From Sapientia aquatica (GTDB lineage: Bacteria; Pseudomonadota; Gammaproteobacteria; Burkholderiales; Burkholderiaceae_D): a DNA stretch of 64,000 nucleotides. The position numbers and the translations under genes are program-made. The stretch spans positions 1 through 64,000 of the forward strand of contig NZ_SMYL01000014.1 of assembly GCF_004358105.1 (NCBI RefSeq), given 5' to 3'. Below, one piece after another: positions 45,431 to 54,452 of the stretch. The notes under the pieces are model-generated. The model was not told where the DNA came from. It made no database searches and worked only from the letters and a program-made list of their open reading frames with translations. Every line of letters starts with the position of its first letter. Position 1 is the first letter of the stretch.

Positions 45431-46957
45431 ATGAGAATTACACTTTCTGTTCTTGGCTGGGCGCTACTGGTTGCTATCTTACTTTCTTTAGGATTCTGGA
45501 TCTGGGATATCACCCATCAATTCCAGTTCGATCATCCGTGGACGGAGTTGCCTGATGCGCTATGGCATACCTTTCATTATCCTGCACTTCGTATGATTGC
45601 TGTCTGGGCGCTGCTCAAAGGTTTTGTGCCAGTTGGTTTATCTTTGTATTTGCTTGATCGGTTAGATGCGCGTGACCGCACACAGCGCGTGGTGCGTGGT
45701 GCTCGCATCGTGCCGGGAAAGGAGCTGCCTAACATCACAAGGAAAAAGCCGCGCCAAGGTGAACCGGCGCAAGTAACAGTAGCGAATGTGTCCATTCCAT
45801 ATAGCTGCGAGACAAGTCACCTCTTGCTTGCAGGTTCGACCAGCACTGGCAAAAGTACGGCCGTTGATGAACTACTAGAAAGCATCATGGCACGTGGTGA
45901 TCGTGCCATCATCATTGATCCCAATGGACATGCGCTGTCACGCTTTGCAAAAAAAGGTGATGTTGTGCTCAACCCCTTCGATACACGCTCGCCTGGTTGG
46001 GGCATTTTTAATGAATTCAGAAAACCATTCGACTTTGACCGTATTGCTAAAAGCATCGTGCCCGACACCAGCGACACGAGCGCACAGCAATGGCACGGTT
46101 ATGCGCAACAATTACTCGCCGAGACAACACGCGCACTCACCCAAACAGGAGAGAACACTACCGAGCGCTTACTGCACTGGCTCATTCAAGCACCGGCTGC
46201 TGACTTGAAAACCCTCTTAGCTGGTTCAGCCGCATCAGGATTATTTGAACCTGGCGCCGAACGTGCGCTCGCATCGACACGCTTTATCCTATCACACCAT
46301 GTTGGCTCATTCCAGCACTTACAACCCGGCGATTTCTCTTTGCGCACTTGGTTGGAATCAGGCACAGGAAGCCTGTACCTGACTTGGCGTGAAGATATGC
46401 TCTCCACCTTAAAGCCCTTGATCAGTGGCTGGGTAGATATCCTCATTGCCAGTGTCTTGACTTTGCCTGATGATAATCCACAGCCGTTGTGGCTGATGCT
46501 TGATGAATTAGCCAGCCTAGAGCGCTTAAGCAGTTTGGAAGCTGGTTTAACCAAGGGCAGAAAACATGGCTTACGCGTGGTGGCTGGTTTGCAATCGGTA
46601 GCGCAGCTCGATGCCATTTATGGCCAAAATCATGCAAAAACATTGCGTAGTTGCTTCCGTAATATGCTGGCACTGGGTTGTGCCAACTCGGACCCTGATA
46701 CAGCCAAAGTGATTTCAGATGGTCTGGGCCAATCTGAAATTGAGCGCATCCAAACCACTCACAACCAAAATAAAAACGGCGCTAGTACATCTACCCATCG
46801 GGAGCGCCGGATTGAAGCGGCGGTATTGCCTTCAGAACTGATGTCCTTGCCACCCTTACAGGGTTATTTGAAATTGGCCGGTGACTATCCAATTGGAAAA
46901 ATACGTTTAGTTCCAAAAGACCGTCCAGCACTCTATGTGCCTTTTAAGGAGCGCTAA
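45431..46957 (+). CDS. Type IV coupling protein (TraD/TrwB family)
   Basis: 508 residues from the ATG at 45431. Two N-terminal membrane helices (about 5-25 and 50-75) are followed by the RecA-like ATPase with Walker A AGSTSTGKSTAV (near 140) and Walker B LWLMLDELASL (near 350). Further features are GRKHGLRVVAGLQS and the C-terminal SELMSLPPLQGYLKLAGDYP typical of TrwB/TraD. It docks the relaxosome to a secretion channel. No mating-pore genes are in the element. Its stop precedes the relaxase ATG by one base. Confidence 0.92.
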   Translation: MRITLSVLGWALLVAILLSLGFWIWDITHQFQFDHPWTELPDALWHTFHYPALRMIAVWALLKGFVPVGLSLYLLDRLDARDRTQRVVRGARIVPGKELPNITRKKPRQGEPAQVTVANVSIPYSCETSHLLLAGSTSTGKSTAVDELLESIMARGDRAIIIDPNGHALSRFAKKGDVVLNPFDTRSPGWGIFNEFRKPFDFDRIAKSIVPDTSDTSAQQWHGYAQQLLAETTRALTQTGENTTERLLHWLIQAPAADLKTLLAGSAASGLFEPGAERALASTRFILSHHVGSFQHLQPGDFSLRTWLESGTGSLYLTWREDMLSTLKPLISGWVDILIASVLTLPDDNPQPLWLMLDELASLERLSSLEAGLTKGRKHGLRVVAGLQSVAQLDAIYGQNHAKTLRSCFRNMLALGCANSDPDTAKVISDGLGQSEIERIQTTHNQNKNGASTSTHRERRIEAAVLPSELMSLPPLQGYLKLAGDYPIGKIRLVPKDRPALYVPFKER

Positions 46958-46958
46958 G

Positions 46959-49526
46959 ATGTTAAGTCTATCGAATGTGGGCAATGGCCAAGTCGCTGCC
47001 AGTTATTATGAATCAGCAGATGATTATTACACCAGTGGCCACAGCCCCAGCCGCTGGTGGGGCGATGGTGCAGCGCATTTAGGTTTGCAAGGTGGCGTGG
47101 ATGCGAAAGTCTTTGCAGAGCTCTTAGATGGGCAATTGCCAACAGGTGAAATGCTGCACCATGCAGCAAGCGGTCGGCGAGGTGGTACCGATGGGACATT
47201 TAGTGCCCCGAAATCCGTTTCCATGCAAGCCTTGGTTGGAGGTGATCGGCGTATCATCGAAGCGCACCATCTAGCGGTGGAGCGCGCTCTCGCGTATGCG
47301 CAAACGCTGGCAGCATGCCGTGTGACGGCCGATGGCATTGCAAGAAATGAAGCGACCGGCAATCTTGTGGTCGCGTGTTTTGCTCATGATTTAAGCCGAG
47401 CCTGTGACCCACAATTGCACACCCATTGCGTGATGGTCAATGCCACACGCCGCAGCGATGGGCAATGGCGTGCGATGGATAACCAGCAAATTTACCGCAA
47501 TAAAATGCTCTTGGGTGCGCTCTACCGTGCAGAGTTGGCGCGCGAATTGCAAGGTTTAGGTTATGGCATTCGCCTCACGCATGATGATGGCCGTTTTGAA
47601 TTGGCGCACATCACCGAACATCAAGTGAAAGCCTTCAGTCAGCGCAGCAATGCCATTGAAGCGTATTTGAAAGAGCATCATGGCTTAGAACGCGCAGAAG
47701 CCAGCGCTTGGGACAAGAAGCTGATTGCTGTGATTACGCGCGATAAGAAGACAGCGGTGGATCGTGCTTATTTGCGTGATGAATGGCAGAGCTTGAGTGA
47801 ACAGAATGGTATTGATTACAAGGGGACTACTGTTCCTGCACATGATATGTGCAGGGATTTGAACGAACTCTTGGACCAGGCGCTGCGCCATATCGGCGAG
47901 CGCCAGGCTGCCTTTAGTCAACAAACTTTGATGCAGGCGATGCTAGAGCGTTGCGTGGGCACGGCCAATCTGGCTGAGATTGAAGTGGCACTTCAAGATG
48001 CCGTCAAGTGCAGGCGACTGATTCGGGATGGCAACAAGCTTACCACCCCAGCCGCGCAGCAAATCGAGCGCGCCATCTTGGACATCGAAGCGCGCGGGCG
48101 TGGCAAGCTCAGTGCAATCTATACCGGCGAGCGTCATGCACTTCGTGAAAACCTAGCCCACCTGTCGGACGGCCAATGCGAAGCAGCGCTTGGGATACTG
48201 CTCACCCACAACCAGGTGATTGGGATTCAGGGGCGTGCAGGTGTCGGCAAGACCACGCTCTTACAGGTTGCTGCACAGGAGGTTCGTGCGCAAGGCTACA
48301 CGGTGAAGGGGTTAGCGCCTAGCGCCAGCGCTGCGCGTGAATTGATCGGAGCCGGTATCGAAGCGGAAACGCTGGCAGCCTTCATGCATCGAGAAAACAA
48401 AGGCTTACATGACAAAACACTCTTGATCGTTGATGAAGCTGGCATGGCTTCATCGCGCCAGTTACATGCGGTGCTTGATGCGGTTGAGAAGACGGGCTGT
48501 CGCGTAGTACTCGTAGGCGACACGGCACAATTGCAAGCGGTGGAAGCTGGCAAACCATTTGCCCAGCTTCAGGCCCACGGCATGCATACGGCGGTGGTAG
48601 GCCAAATCCAGCGCCAAAAAAATCCACTCTTGAAAAAAGCGGTGGAGCTCGCCGTAGATGGTCAAGTGGCGATGGCGGTAGAAGTGCTGGACAAACACAT
48701 CCTGCAAATTGCACAAGCCAATGAACGCTTTGAGTGCATTGCAAATGATTACATCAATTTGCCGGTAAAGGAGCGTGTTTTAACAAGGGTGATCGCTGGT
48801 ACACGTTCCGCCAGAAATGAAATCAACCAGCGTATCCATGACAAGTTGGGACTTAAGGGGCAAAGGCAGGAAGTGACTATCTTAGAGCGGAAGGATCACA
48901 CTGAGATGCAAGCGAGGTCGATTCTAAGCTACCAGGTGGGCGATGTCGTGCTGGCTGATAGTGACTACCCATCCCTTTGTTTAAAGCGCGGCGAGTCAGC
49001 TACTGTCGTTGAGCGGCTTGACAGTGCACTAGTGATCGAGCGGGCAGATGGTGGACGCAGTATGTGGCAACCAGCGTTAGTCACCAAGCTTTCGGGGTAT
49101 GTGCCGGTTAAACGATCGTTGGTGGTGGGCGATAAAGTGCGCATCACCGCAAACGATCGCACACGCGGCTTGATCAATGGTGACTTAGCTGAAGTAGTGG
49201 CGATGGATTCTAAGCTGCACAGCTTAACTTTGAGTATGGAGGACGGGCGGCAAGTGAGTTTGGATAGCCGACGTCCCATGATACTTGATTACGGCTACTG
49301 TTCGACGGTATATGGCAGTCAAGGCCAGACATGTGATCGGATCATGATCGAAGCCGATGGTCACAGTACTACCGCCAATGAAAACATGTTCTATGTTGCA
49401 ATCAGTCGGGCGCGATATACGGTAAAGATATACACCGATGACCGTGAATTATTGCCATTAGCGATGAGCCGTGAAATTGAAAAAGAAGCTGCATTAGATG
49501 TACGAGTCGCTTGCCTGGAAATATAA
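46959..49526 (+). CDS. MobF-type relaxase-helicase (TrwC family)
   Basis: 855 residues from the ATG at 46959 with AAGGAGCG before it. The TrwC relaxase domain (about 1-300) has the N-terminal tyrosines Tyr16, Tyr17, Tyr23 and Tyr24, and the HUH metal motif in CDPQLHTHCVMVN. The helicase half has Walker A GRAGVGKTTLL (near 430), LLIVDEAGMAS and the final SYYGSQG-like STVYGSQGQTCDR with FYVAISRARY motif VI. It nicks oriT, attaches to the 5' end and unwinds the strand. It is somewhat shorter than TrwC. Confidence 0.93.
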   Translation: MLSLSNVGNGQVAASYYESADDYYTSGHSPSRWWGDGAAHLGLQGGVDAKVFAELLDGQLPTGEMLHHAASGRRGGTDGTFSAPKSVSMQALVGGDRRIIEAHHLAVERALAYAQTLAACRVTADGIARNEATGNLVVACFAHDLSRACDPQLHTHCVMVNATRRSDGQWRAMDNQQIYRNKMLLGALYRAELARELQGLGYGIRLTHDDGRFELAHITEHQVKAFSQRSNAIEAYLKEHHGLERAEASAWDKKLIAVITRDKKTAVDRAYLRDEWQSLSEQNGIDYKGTTVPAHDMCRDLNELLDQALRHIGERQAAFSQQTLMQAMLERCVGTANLAEIEVALQDAVKCRRLIRDGNKLTTPAAQQIERAILDIEARGRGKLSAIYTGERHALRENLAHLSDGQCEAALGILLTHNQVIGIQGRAGVGKTTLLQVAAQEVRAQGYTVKGLAPSASAARELIGAGIEAETLAAFMHRENKGLHDKTLLIVDEAGMASSRQLHAVLDAVEKTGCRVVLVGDTAQLQAVEAGKPFAQLQAHGMHTAVVGQIQRQKNPLLKKAVELAVDGQVAMAVEVLDKHILQIAQANERFECIANDYINLPVKERVLTRVIAGTRSARNEINQRIHDKLGLKGQRQEVTILERKDHTEMQARSILSYQVGDVVLADSDYPSLCLKRGESATVVERLDSALVIERADGGRSMWQPALVTKLSGYVPVKRSLVVGDKVRITANDRTRGLINGDLAEVVAMDSKLHSLTLSMEDGRQVSLDSRRPMILDYGYCSTVYGSQGQTCDRIMIEADGHSTTANENMFYVAISRARYTVKIYTDDRELLPLAMSREIEKEAALDVRVACLEI

Positions 49527-49552
49527 AAAATAGAGTGGTGATTTATTTTCGT

Positions 49553-49885
49553 ATGCGTACGCTAGATCTTTCCGAAGCAGCTGAATTTCTAAAAATGCAC
49601 CCTGAAGAAGTACGCAGGCGTGCAAAGTTGGGGCAATTGCCCGGAGCTAAACCTGGAAAATCGTGGGTGTTTCTTGAAAACGATCTTGCCGAATATGTAC
49701 GTTCACACTATGCTTATCCACGGCAAGCGTTGCAAGTGACGCCGACAAAGGAGGAAAAGCCATGTCACTTATTAAACGTGGTAACACCTGGTGGATTGAT
49801 TTCACCACACCGGCAGGAGAGCGAATTAGACGTTCTGCTGCAACAAAAAGTAGGGCTGAGGCGCAAGAACTGCACGACAAGTTAA
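49553..49885 (+). CDS. Small helix-turn-helix protein, probable excisionase/regulator
   Basis: 110 residues from ATG 49553. The first 60 residues form a MerR/excisionase-type helix-turn-helix: RTLDLSEAAEFLKMHPEEV, then RRRAKLGQLPGAKPGKSWVF. The last 41 codons overlap the start of the integrase gene in another frame and look less conserved, so the functional part is the N-terminal domain. Its place directly before the integrase suggests control of excision or of integrase. Confidence 0.75.
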   Translation: MRTLDLSEAAEFLKMHPEEVRRRAKLGQLPGAKPGKSWVFLENDLAEYVRSHYAYPRQALQVTPTKEEKPCHLLNVVTPGGLISPHRQESELDVLLQQKVGLRRKNCTTS

Positions 49886-50772
49886 AAGCAGAATCATGGC
49901 GAGTACAGAAACTTGGTGATAAACCAAAGCGAACTTGGGATGATGCTGCTTACAAATGGCTGATGGAAACTCAGTACAAAAAGTCGCATCTTGATGACGT
50001 TTCAAGAGTTGCTTGGTTCCAGCAGCATTTTAGAGGCAAGTTGCTTGACGATATGACGCGGGATCTAATCGCACAGGTGGCGGAAATAAAGGCGAAGGAA
50101 ACAAGTCCCTCAACAGCAAATCGTTTCCTTGCATTAGTTCGAGCAATCTTACGTAAAGCAGCATTTGATTGGGATTGGATCGATAAACCGCCAGTTATTA
50201 AGCTATATCGTGTGCAGAAAACGCGGATTCGCTATTTGACTCCTGTTCAGGCAAACATACTTTTGAATGAATTGCCTGAGCACTTGGCGGATATGACAAA
50301 GTTTTCTCTGGCGACGGGATTAAGAAAAGCAAACGTCACCAAGCTGGAATGGTCGCAGGTGGATATCGCGCGTCGGGTAGCGTGGATTCATGGCGATCAG
50401 GCAAAAGGGGGGAAGCCGATTCATGTCACACTGAATGCAACGGCACTTGAGGTATTGACTAAGCAAATTGGTAAACACGTAACATCGGTGTTCACTTATA
50501 AAGGTAAATCAATTACTCAAGTGAATACCAAAGCGTGGCGGGCAGCTCTAAAACGTGCAGGTATTGAAAATTTTCGCTGGCATGATTTGCGACACACTTG
50601 GGCAAGCTGGCTTACCCAGCAAGGTGTTCCGCTAAACGTGATACAGGAAATGGGGGCGTGGGAATCGCCGGAGATGGTGAGGCGGTATGCTCATTTAGCT
50701 CCTGAGCAGTTCGTGACACATGCACGAGTGGTGGACGATCTTCTCAGCGGCACAAATTCGGCACAGTCCTAG
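49762..50772 (+). CDS. Tyrosine recombinase (integrase)
   Basis: 336 residues. An N-terminal SAM-like core-binding domain (about 50-150) precedes the catalytic domain, with Arg188 in TGLRKANV, His274-x-x-Arg277 in WHDLRHTWASW and the nucleophile Tyr309 in RRYAHL. All catalytic residues are present. An AAAGGAGGAAAA ribosome site precedes the ATG. It lies 47 bp before the att core, the usual arrangement for tRNA-targeted mobile elements. Confidence 0.95.
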   Translation: MSLIKRGNTWWIDFTTPAGERIRRSAATKSRAEAQELHDKLKAESWRVQKLGDKPKRTWDDAAYKWLMETQYKKSHLDDVSRVAWFQQHFRGKLLDDMTRDLIAQVAEIKAKETSPSTANRFLALVRAILRKAAFDWDWIDKPPVIKLYRVQKTRIRYLTPVQANILLNELPEHLADMTKFSLATGLRKANVTKLEWSQVDIARRVAWIHGDQAKGGKPIHVTLNATALEVLTKQIGKHVTSVFTYKGKSITQVNTKAWRAALKRAGIENFRWHDLRHTWASWLTQQGVPLNVIQEMGAWESPEMVRRYAHLAPEQFVTHARVVDDLLSGTNSAQS

Positions 50773-50778
50773 AACCAA

Positions 50779-50806
50779 AAAGGGCTCACATCGCTGTAAG
50801 CCCTTG
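50779..50806 (+). terminator. Hairpin downstream of the integrase gene
   Basis: AAGGGCT (50780-50786) and AGCCCTT (50799-50805) form a perfect 7-bp stem with a 12-base loop, directly after the integrase stop. It is a plausible terminator, though followed by only a short T-rich stretch. Confidence 0.6.
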
Positions 50807-50807
50807 A

Positions 50808-50834
50808 ATTCTGGTGGTGATAGGTGGACTTGAA
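50808..50834 (-). repeat. attR of the mobilizable element: tRNA-Met T-loop and acceptor end
   Basis: On the minus strand: TTCAAGT, CCACC, TATCACC, then ACCA, that is T-loop, T-stem 3' arm, acceptor and encoded CCA tail of a tRNA. The core ATAGGTGGACTTGAA (50820-50834) matches 33498-33512 with one difference. Sequence to the right (TAAGTGTTG...) is not tRNA. Joined to the inside of attL, it would rebuild the 3' half of a tRNA-Met. Confidence 0.7.
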
Positions 50835-51292
50835 TAAGTGTTGTAACCCTTATCAAATATAGGTTTCCATTTTTAAAAAAAATTTTATGGCCCAAAATCC
50901 GGTCTCAAAAAAATCTACTGTTTTAACTTATATATATCGTTTAAATTCGGGGCGTCAACCGCGAGTGATTGCTAACTCGTTGTTGCATCTAAATCACAAT
51001 GCGTATTGATTTTAGTAAAAAGATAATATCTGCCATTTAAATAATATCTTGCCATTTATGTATTAATGAAATGCCTAACTGGGGCTTTCTTCACATCCAA
51101 TTCAAGTCCAATTCTCGTATTTTTCACCCGCGTTGCAGCTCACAGCATTTCCACTAAAACGGCGCTAAAACGACTCAATCTGACGACCCGGCAGTTGACA
51201 CCCTATGCACTGAAACGTCTAAGCGACCCAAACAAAAAAGTATGGAGGTTAAAAACCTCAAAAATAGACAAGCCTCATTGAAATTGAATTAA
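50835..51292. other. AT-rich flank to the right of the mobilizable element
   Basis: No supported gene in about 460 bp. A 71-codon frame at 51066-51281 has no ribosome site and no recognisable feature, and I do not call it. The segment is very AT-rich around 50870-50945. Confidence 0.4.
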
Positions 51293-51517
51293 ATGTTACC
51301 CATAGACAATGCCAATTCTTATCCGCGATTTATAAAAGAGATTGATCAACATTTCAACTTTTCTAATGTAATTTCCGCTGTCAAATTCATCTCTGATGTG
51401 AAAATCAATGAGATATACCAAATCGAACGAAAATTTTTAGGGCAAATTGAACTTGGATCCCGTTTTCTAAAGGAAAACAGTTTCCACTGCAAATATCCTT
51501 GTAAAAAAAGAAACTAA
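51293..51517 (+). CDS. Possible small protein of 74 residues, unrecognised
   Basis: The frame MLPIDNANSYPRFIKEIDQ... is AT-rich with plausible residue content (QIERKFLGQIELGSRFLKEN) but no good ribosome binding site and no family match. It precedes the GIY-YIG gene by 58 bp on the same strand. Weak candidate. Confidence 0.25.
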   Translation: MLPIDNANSYPRFIKEIDQHFNFSNVISAVKFISDVKINEIYQIERKFLGQIELGSRFLKENSFHCKYPCKKRN

Positions 51518-51575
51518 CCATTAGGATGTCGATTACAGCATTGAAACCGGAATGGCGATCACAAAAAGGTAATTC

Positions 51576-51828
51576 ATGCGATTCAAAAAATCTGACCAAC
51601 TTTTTCTTTACCACATACGTGATGCGGCAACATCCGGTGGAATTGGCTACGACGGCTACGTCGGTATTACTGACAATCCTAAACGGCGCAAGAGAGAGCA
51701 TTTTGCTGCTCTGGCTAACGGAACGCATTCAAATGCGAAGTTACAGACTGCATACAATAAATCACCTGCCAGTTTTCAATTCTGGATTGCCACTTCTGGG
51801 AACAAAGAAAGCATCGAAGCACGCGAAC
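51576..51828 (+). pseudogene. GIY-YIG nuclease gene, 5' part, interrupted by IS21
   Basis: The first 84 codons show a GIY-YIG-type start: LFLYHIRD ... YDGYVGITDNPKRRKREHF, with the second motif YVG and the conserved Arg and His. The frame then runs into the IS21 end at 51829. After removal of the element and one copy of CGAAC, the reading frame continues exactly at 54453 with ...EARERLFVPKTNHLLNRQTGGG, which supplies the catalytic Glu and the final Asn-x-x-x-GG of the domain. The intact protein would be about 300 residues. An AAAAAGG ribosome site precedes the ATG. Confidence 0.75.
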
Positions 51829-51919
51829 TGCGTATTCTGGTGAACGTGACCGACGATTCTGGTGATCGTGACCGATGCGCCTAAAATGGTGTTACGCGGT
51901 TAAATTGTAATGTCATCGG

Positions 51920-52684
51920 TCACGATGGATCCATGTTTTTCTCCTTTTTGCTGTTTTTTTGTTTATTTACGCGCATCGAATCACCCGTCAGCGTGAACCG
52001 GTGATTTTTCTGCATGATGCGATCCAAGATGGCATCGGCAATCGTGGCATCACCTAACCAGGCATGCCAATGTTCAACCGGTAATTGGCTGGTAATGATG
52101 GTTGCCTTGCTGGCGGCACGGTCATCAATGATTTCCAACAGGTCGGAACGGGTCATGCTGTCGATGCCTCCCATGCCCCAGTCATCCAATATCAATACGT
52201 CTGTCTTGGCCAGTTGCAGCAGCCATTTACTGAAGACACCGCTGCCGTGCCGGATACGAAGCTCTTCCTGCAGACGGGGTACTCGCTGGTAGACAGAAGA
52301 GTAGCCGCGTCTACAGGCATATTGCGCCAAGGCGCAGGCCAGCCAAGATTTGCCTGCGCCGGTCGGACCGGTAATGAGAACGCAATGCCCGGCACTGACC
52401 CAGTCCCCGAGTGCCAGACTCATTACTTCGCTGCGGTTTATGCCTCGACCTGTCTTGCTGTCCAGTTCTTCAATACATGCCTGTCCATATTTCAAGCGTG
52501 CGTTTTTAAGTAGTCGCTGTAAATGGCGGTCGTTCCGGCAATTGACTTCCCGGTCAACCAGCATTGCCAGACGCTCTTCGAAACTCATGGCTGTCATGCC
52601 GGGTTGGATCAATTGTTCTTCTAACGCGCTGGCTAAACCGGCGAGTTTTAATGTGCGTAATTGGGTTAACGTCGTTTGTATCAT
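51920..52684 (-). CDS. istB: IS21-family helper ATPase
   Basis: 254 residues from the ATG at 52684 (AAGGACAAG ribosome site). AAA+ ATPase related to DnaC with Walker A ITGPTGAGKSWLACALA and Walker B VLILDDWGMGGID. It selects target DNA and stimulates IstA. It starts 13 bp after istA and appears intact. Confidence 0.95.
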   Translation of the reverse strand: MIQTTLTQLRTLKLAGLASALEEQLIQPGMTAMSFEERLAMLVDREVNCRNDRHLQRLLKNARLKYGQACIEELDSKTGRGINRSEVMSLALGDWVSAGHCVLITGPTGAGKSWLACALAQYACRRGYSSVYQRVPRLQEELRIRHGSGVFSKWLLQLAKTDVLILDDWGMGGIDSMTRSDLLEIIDDRAASKATIITSQLPVEHWHAWLGDATIADAILDRIMQKNHRFTLTGDSMRVNKQKNSKKEKNMDPS

Positions 52685-52697
52685 TATCTTGTCCTTG

Positions 52698-54218
52698 TTA
52701 TTGGTAGTAGTCTGAACCGCGCAGGTGAGCATGGTCTGGGCTAACCCATTCCTTTGCGGTCACGGTATGCTGGTCACGATTATTCTTCAGGATATTGCGT
52801 ACGTGCCGGTACTGGCACGCACCAATCTGCAATGCCACAGCACAGCCAGCCTCCAGTCGTTCCTTGCCATAGTGCTTGGCCAGTGACAGCAATCCGAGGC
52901 TGGTGCGGTAGCCATGTTCTGGATGTTTATTCTCAGCCATGATCCGGGTGACCGCTTCGGCTGTGGCTGGTCCGATGGTTTGGCCCCAGTGAATGAATCG
53001 CTCTGGTGTCCATTGCTGGTGCGCCCGATGGGCGGTGGGCATGTGATCATCGATGGTGCTGAATCCGCCCACGCTGGCATTGCGCGGATGACTGGCGACC
53101 CGTTCGCCACGATGCAACAGCTGAATCATCGTCTTGGTCATGCGCGCTTCCAGAACCTGACCGACCAGTGCATGCGGCACGCTGTAACGATGCCGCTCAA
53201 TATCGACGTGGTAGTCGACATGCACTTTAACGGTTTTAAACCACGCGATTTCATAAGGCTGGGTGGGTAATGCCATCAAGGCTGGTGCATCGATGGAAGT
53301 GAATGTGCTGGCGCGACTGCCTGGCAGTTTCTGAAACAACTTCTGATTCAGCCGGGTCAGCAAGGGAATGATTGCTGCATTCACTTCGTGTACGTTGGCA
53401 AAGGTGTGATGACGCAACCGCGCCATGATCCAGCGTTCGACAATTTGCACGGCGGATTCTGCTTTGGCTTTGTCCTGAGGGTGATAGGGACGCGCTGGTA
53501 AAATCGACGTGTTGTAATGCCGGGCGAAATCCAGCACGGTGTCGTTGGCACGAGGCTCATAACGATCGGCATTGGCAATCATTGCCTTGGGATTGTCGGG
53601 AACAATCAGCTGTGGCACGCCACCGTAAAACTGTAATGCACGGGCGGTGCCGTTAAGCCAATCAACCATCGTTTCCCGTTCCGTGGCATAGGCGAAGGTG
53701 TAACTGGATGCGCCCATGGCGGCGACAAAGATGTGAGCGCGTGTGCCATCCGTGAGCAGAATCGTCGGCCCGGCAAAGTCGATAAACAACTTCTCACCAG
53801 CACGGTGAATTTGCCGCATGGAGCGTTTGAGCAGTTTTGCAAACCGGTTGTACTTGTCGCAGTATTGGGAATACGCATAGGTCTGCTGATCTGCATGATC
53901 TGCACAGTACTCTTCCCAGAGCAGCGCCAGGGTCATGCCCTTGCGACGTAATTCCTGATGCACCCGACCGAAATCGGGCTGAACGTGATTGATGGGTTTC
54001 TTGCCAGGTCCTGCCAAACGGTGCTGCAGTTGCGTTTCGTCGGCCTCCTGCACTTGGCTCAACGTCAATCCGGCAGCCGAAGCTAACCCGACATATTTGG
54101 TGACTACGCCTTTGGAAATGCCGAGTGCCGCAGCAATTTGTTCATGCGACAGCCTGGCATCCAGCTTCAATCGCAATATCTCTTTTATCTTACGCATACT
54201 GATCCTTGGTGCAGGCAC
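52698..54218 (-). CDS. istA: IS21-family transposase
   Basis: 506 residues. The N-terminal helix-turn-helix LSHEQIAAALGISKGVVTKY is followed by a DDE integrase core with LFIDFAGPTILLTDG (first Asp), LIVPDNPKAMI (second Asp) and YHPQDKAKAESAVQIVERWI (Glu), and a C-terminal beta domain with DIERHRYSVPHALVG. Start may alternatively be the ATG at 54197. Intact. Confidence 0.95.
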   Translation of the reverse strand: MPAPRISMRKIKEILRLKLDARLSHEQIAAALGISKGVVTKYVGLASAAGLTLSQVQEADETQLQHRLAGPGKKPINHVQPDFGRVHQELRRKGMTLALLWEEYCADHADQQTYAYSQYCDKYNRFAKLLKRSMRQIHRAGEKLFIDFAGPTILLTDGTRAHIFVAAMGASSYTFAYATERETMVDWLNGTARALQFYGGVPQLIVPDNPKAMIANADRYEPRANDTVLDFARHYNTSILPARPYHPQDKAKAESAVQIVERWIMARLRHHTFANVHEVNAAIIPLLTRLNQKLFQKLPGSRASTFTSIDAPALMALPTQPYEIAWFKTVKVHVDYHVDIERHRYSVPHALVGQVLEARMTKTMIQLLHRGERVASHPRNASVGGFSTIDDHMPTAHRAHQQWTPERFIHWGQTIGPATAEAVTRIMAENKHPEHGYRTSLGLLSLAKHYGKERLEAGCAVALQIGACQYRHVRNILKNNRDQHTVTAKEWVSPDHAHLRGSDYYQ

Positions 54219-54452
54219 GGTATCTCCAAAAACTGGAGATCGTACCTGTTCTCATATCAAATGCGTAACACCATTATTCTGTAGTACACCGGCATTCTGG
54301 TATCGTGACCAGTGATTCTGGCATCGTGACCGCTGATTCTGGAATTGCCTGAAATCGGTCACGATAAACCAGAACGGGCGGTCACGTTCAATCGGAATGG
54401 CCGGTCACGATACCAGAATGACCGGTCACGTTGGACCAGAATACCCACGAAC

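Larger units (their letters stand above)
33498..50834. mobile_element. Integrative mobilizable element (17.3 kb) with restriction cargo
   Basis: Bounded by a 15-bp direct repeat (one mismatch) derived from a tRNA-Met 3' end. It carries a tyrosine integrase at its right end, a MobF relaxase, coupling protein, RHH accessory protein and putative oriT, but no mating-pore genes, so it would need a helper for transfer. Cargo genes are the DUF4258/methyltransferase-like/ParB-like module, the hsdMSR operon and an unknown 337-residue protein. No intact tRNA-Met is found at either boundary, suggesting integration at a secondary site. Confidence 0.8.
51829..54447. mobile_element. IS21-family insertion sequence with 5-bp target duplication
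   Basis: The 2,619-bp element begins TGCGTATTCTGGTGAACGTG and ends in its complement ...CCAGAATACCCA. Both ends carry repeated ATTCTGGT-N3-CGTGACCG units (two on the left, at least four on the right), the multiple transposase sites usual in IS21 elements. CGAAC flanks it on both sides (51824-51828, 54448-54452). It contains istA and istB, both intact. It has split the GIY-YIG gene. Confidence 0.92.

Noticed and set aside
51066-51281. 71-codon open frame
   Set aside because: No ribosome site, no recognisable motif, low-complexity AT-rich flank.
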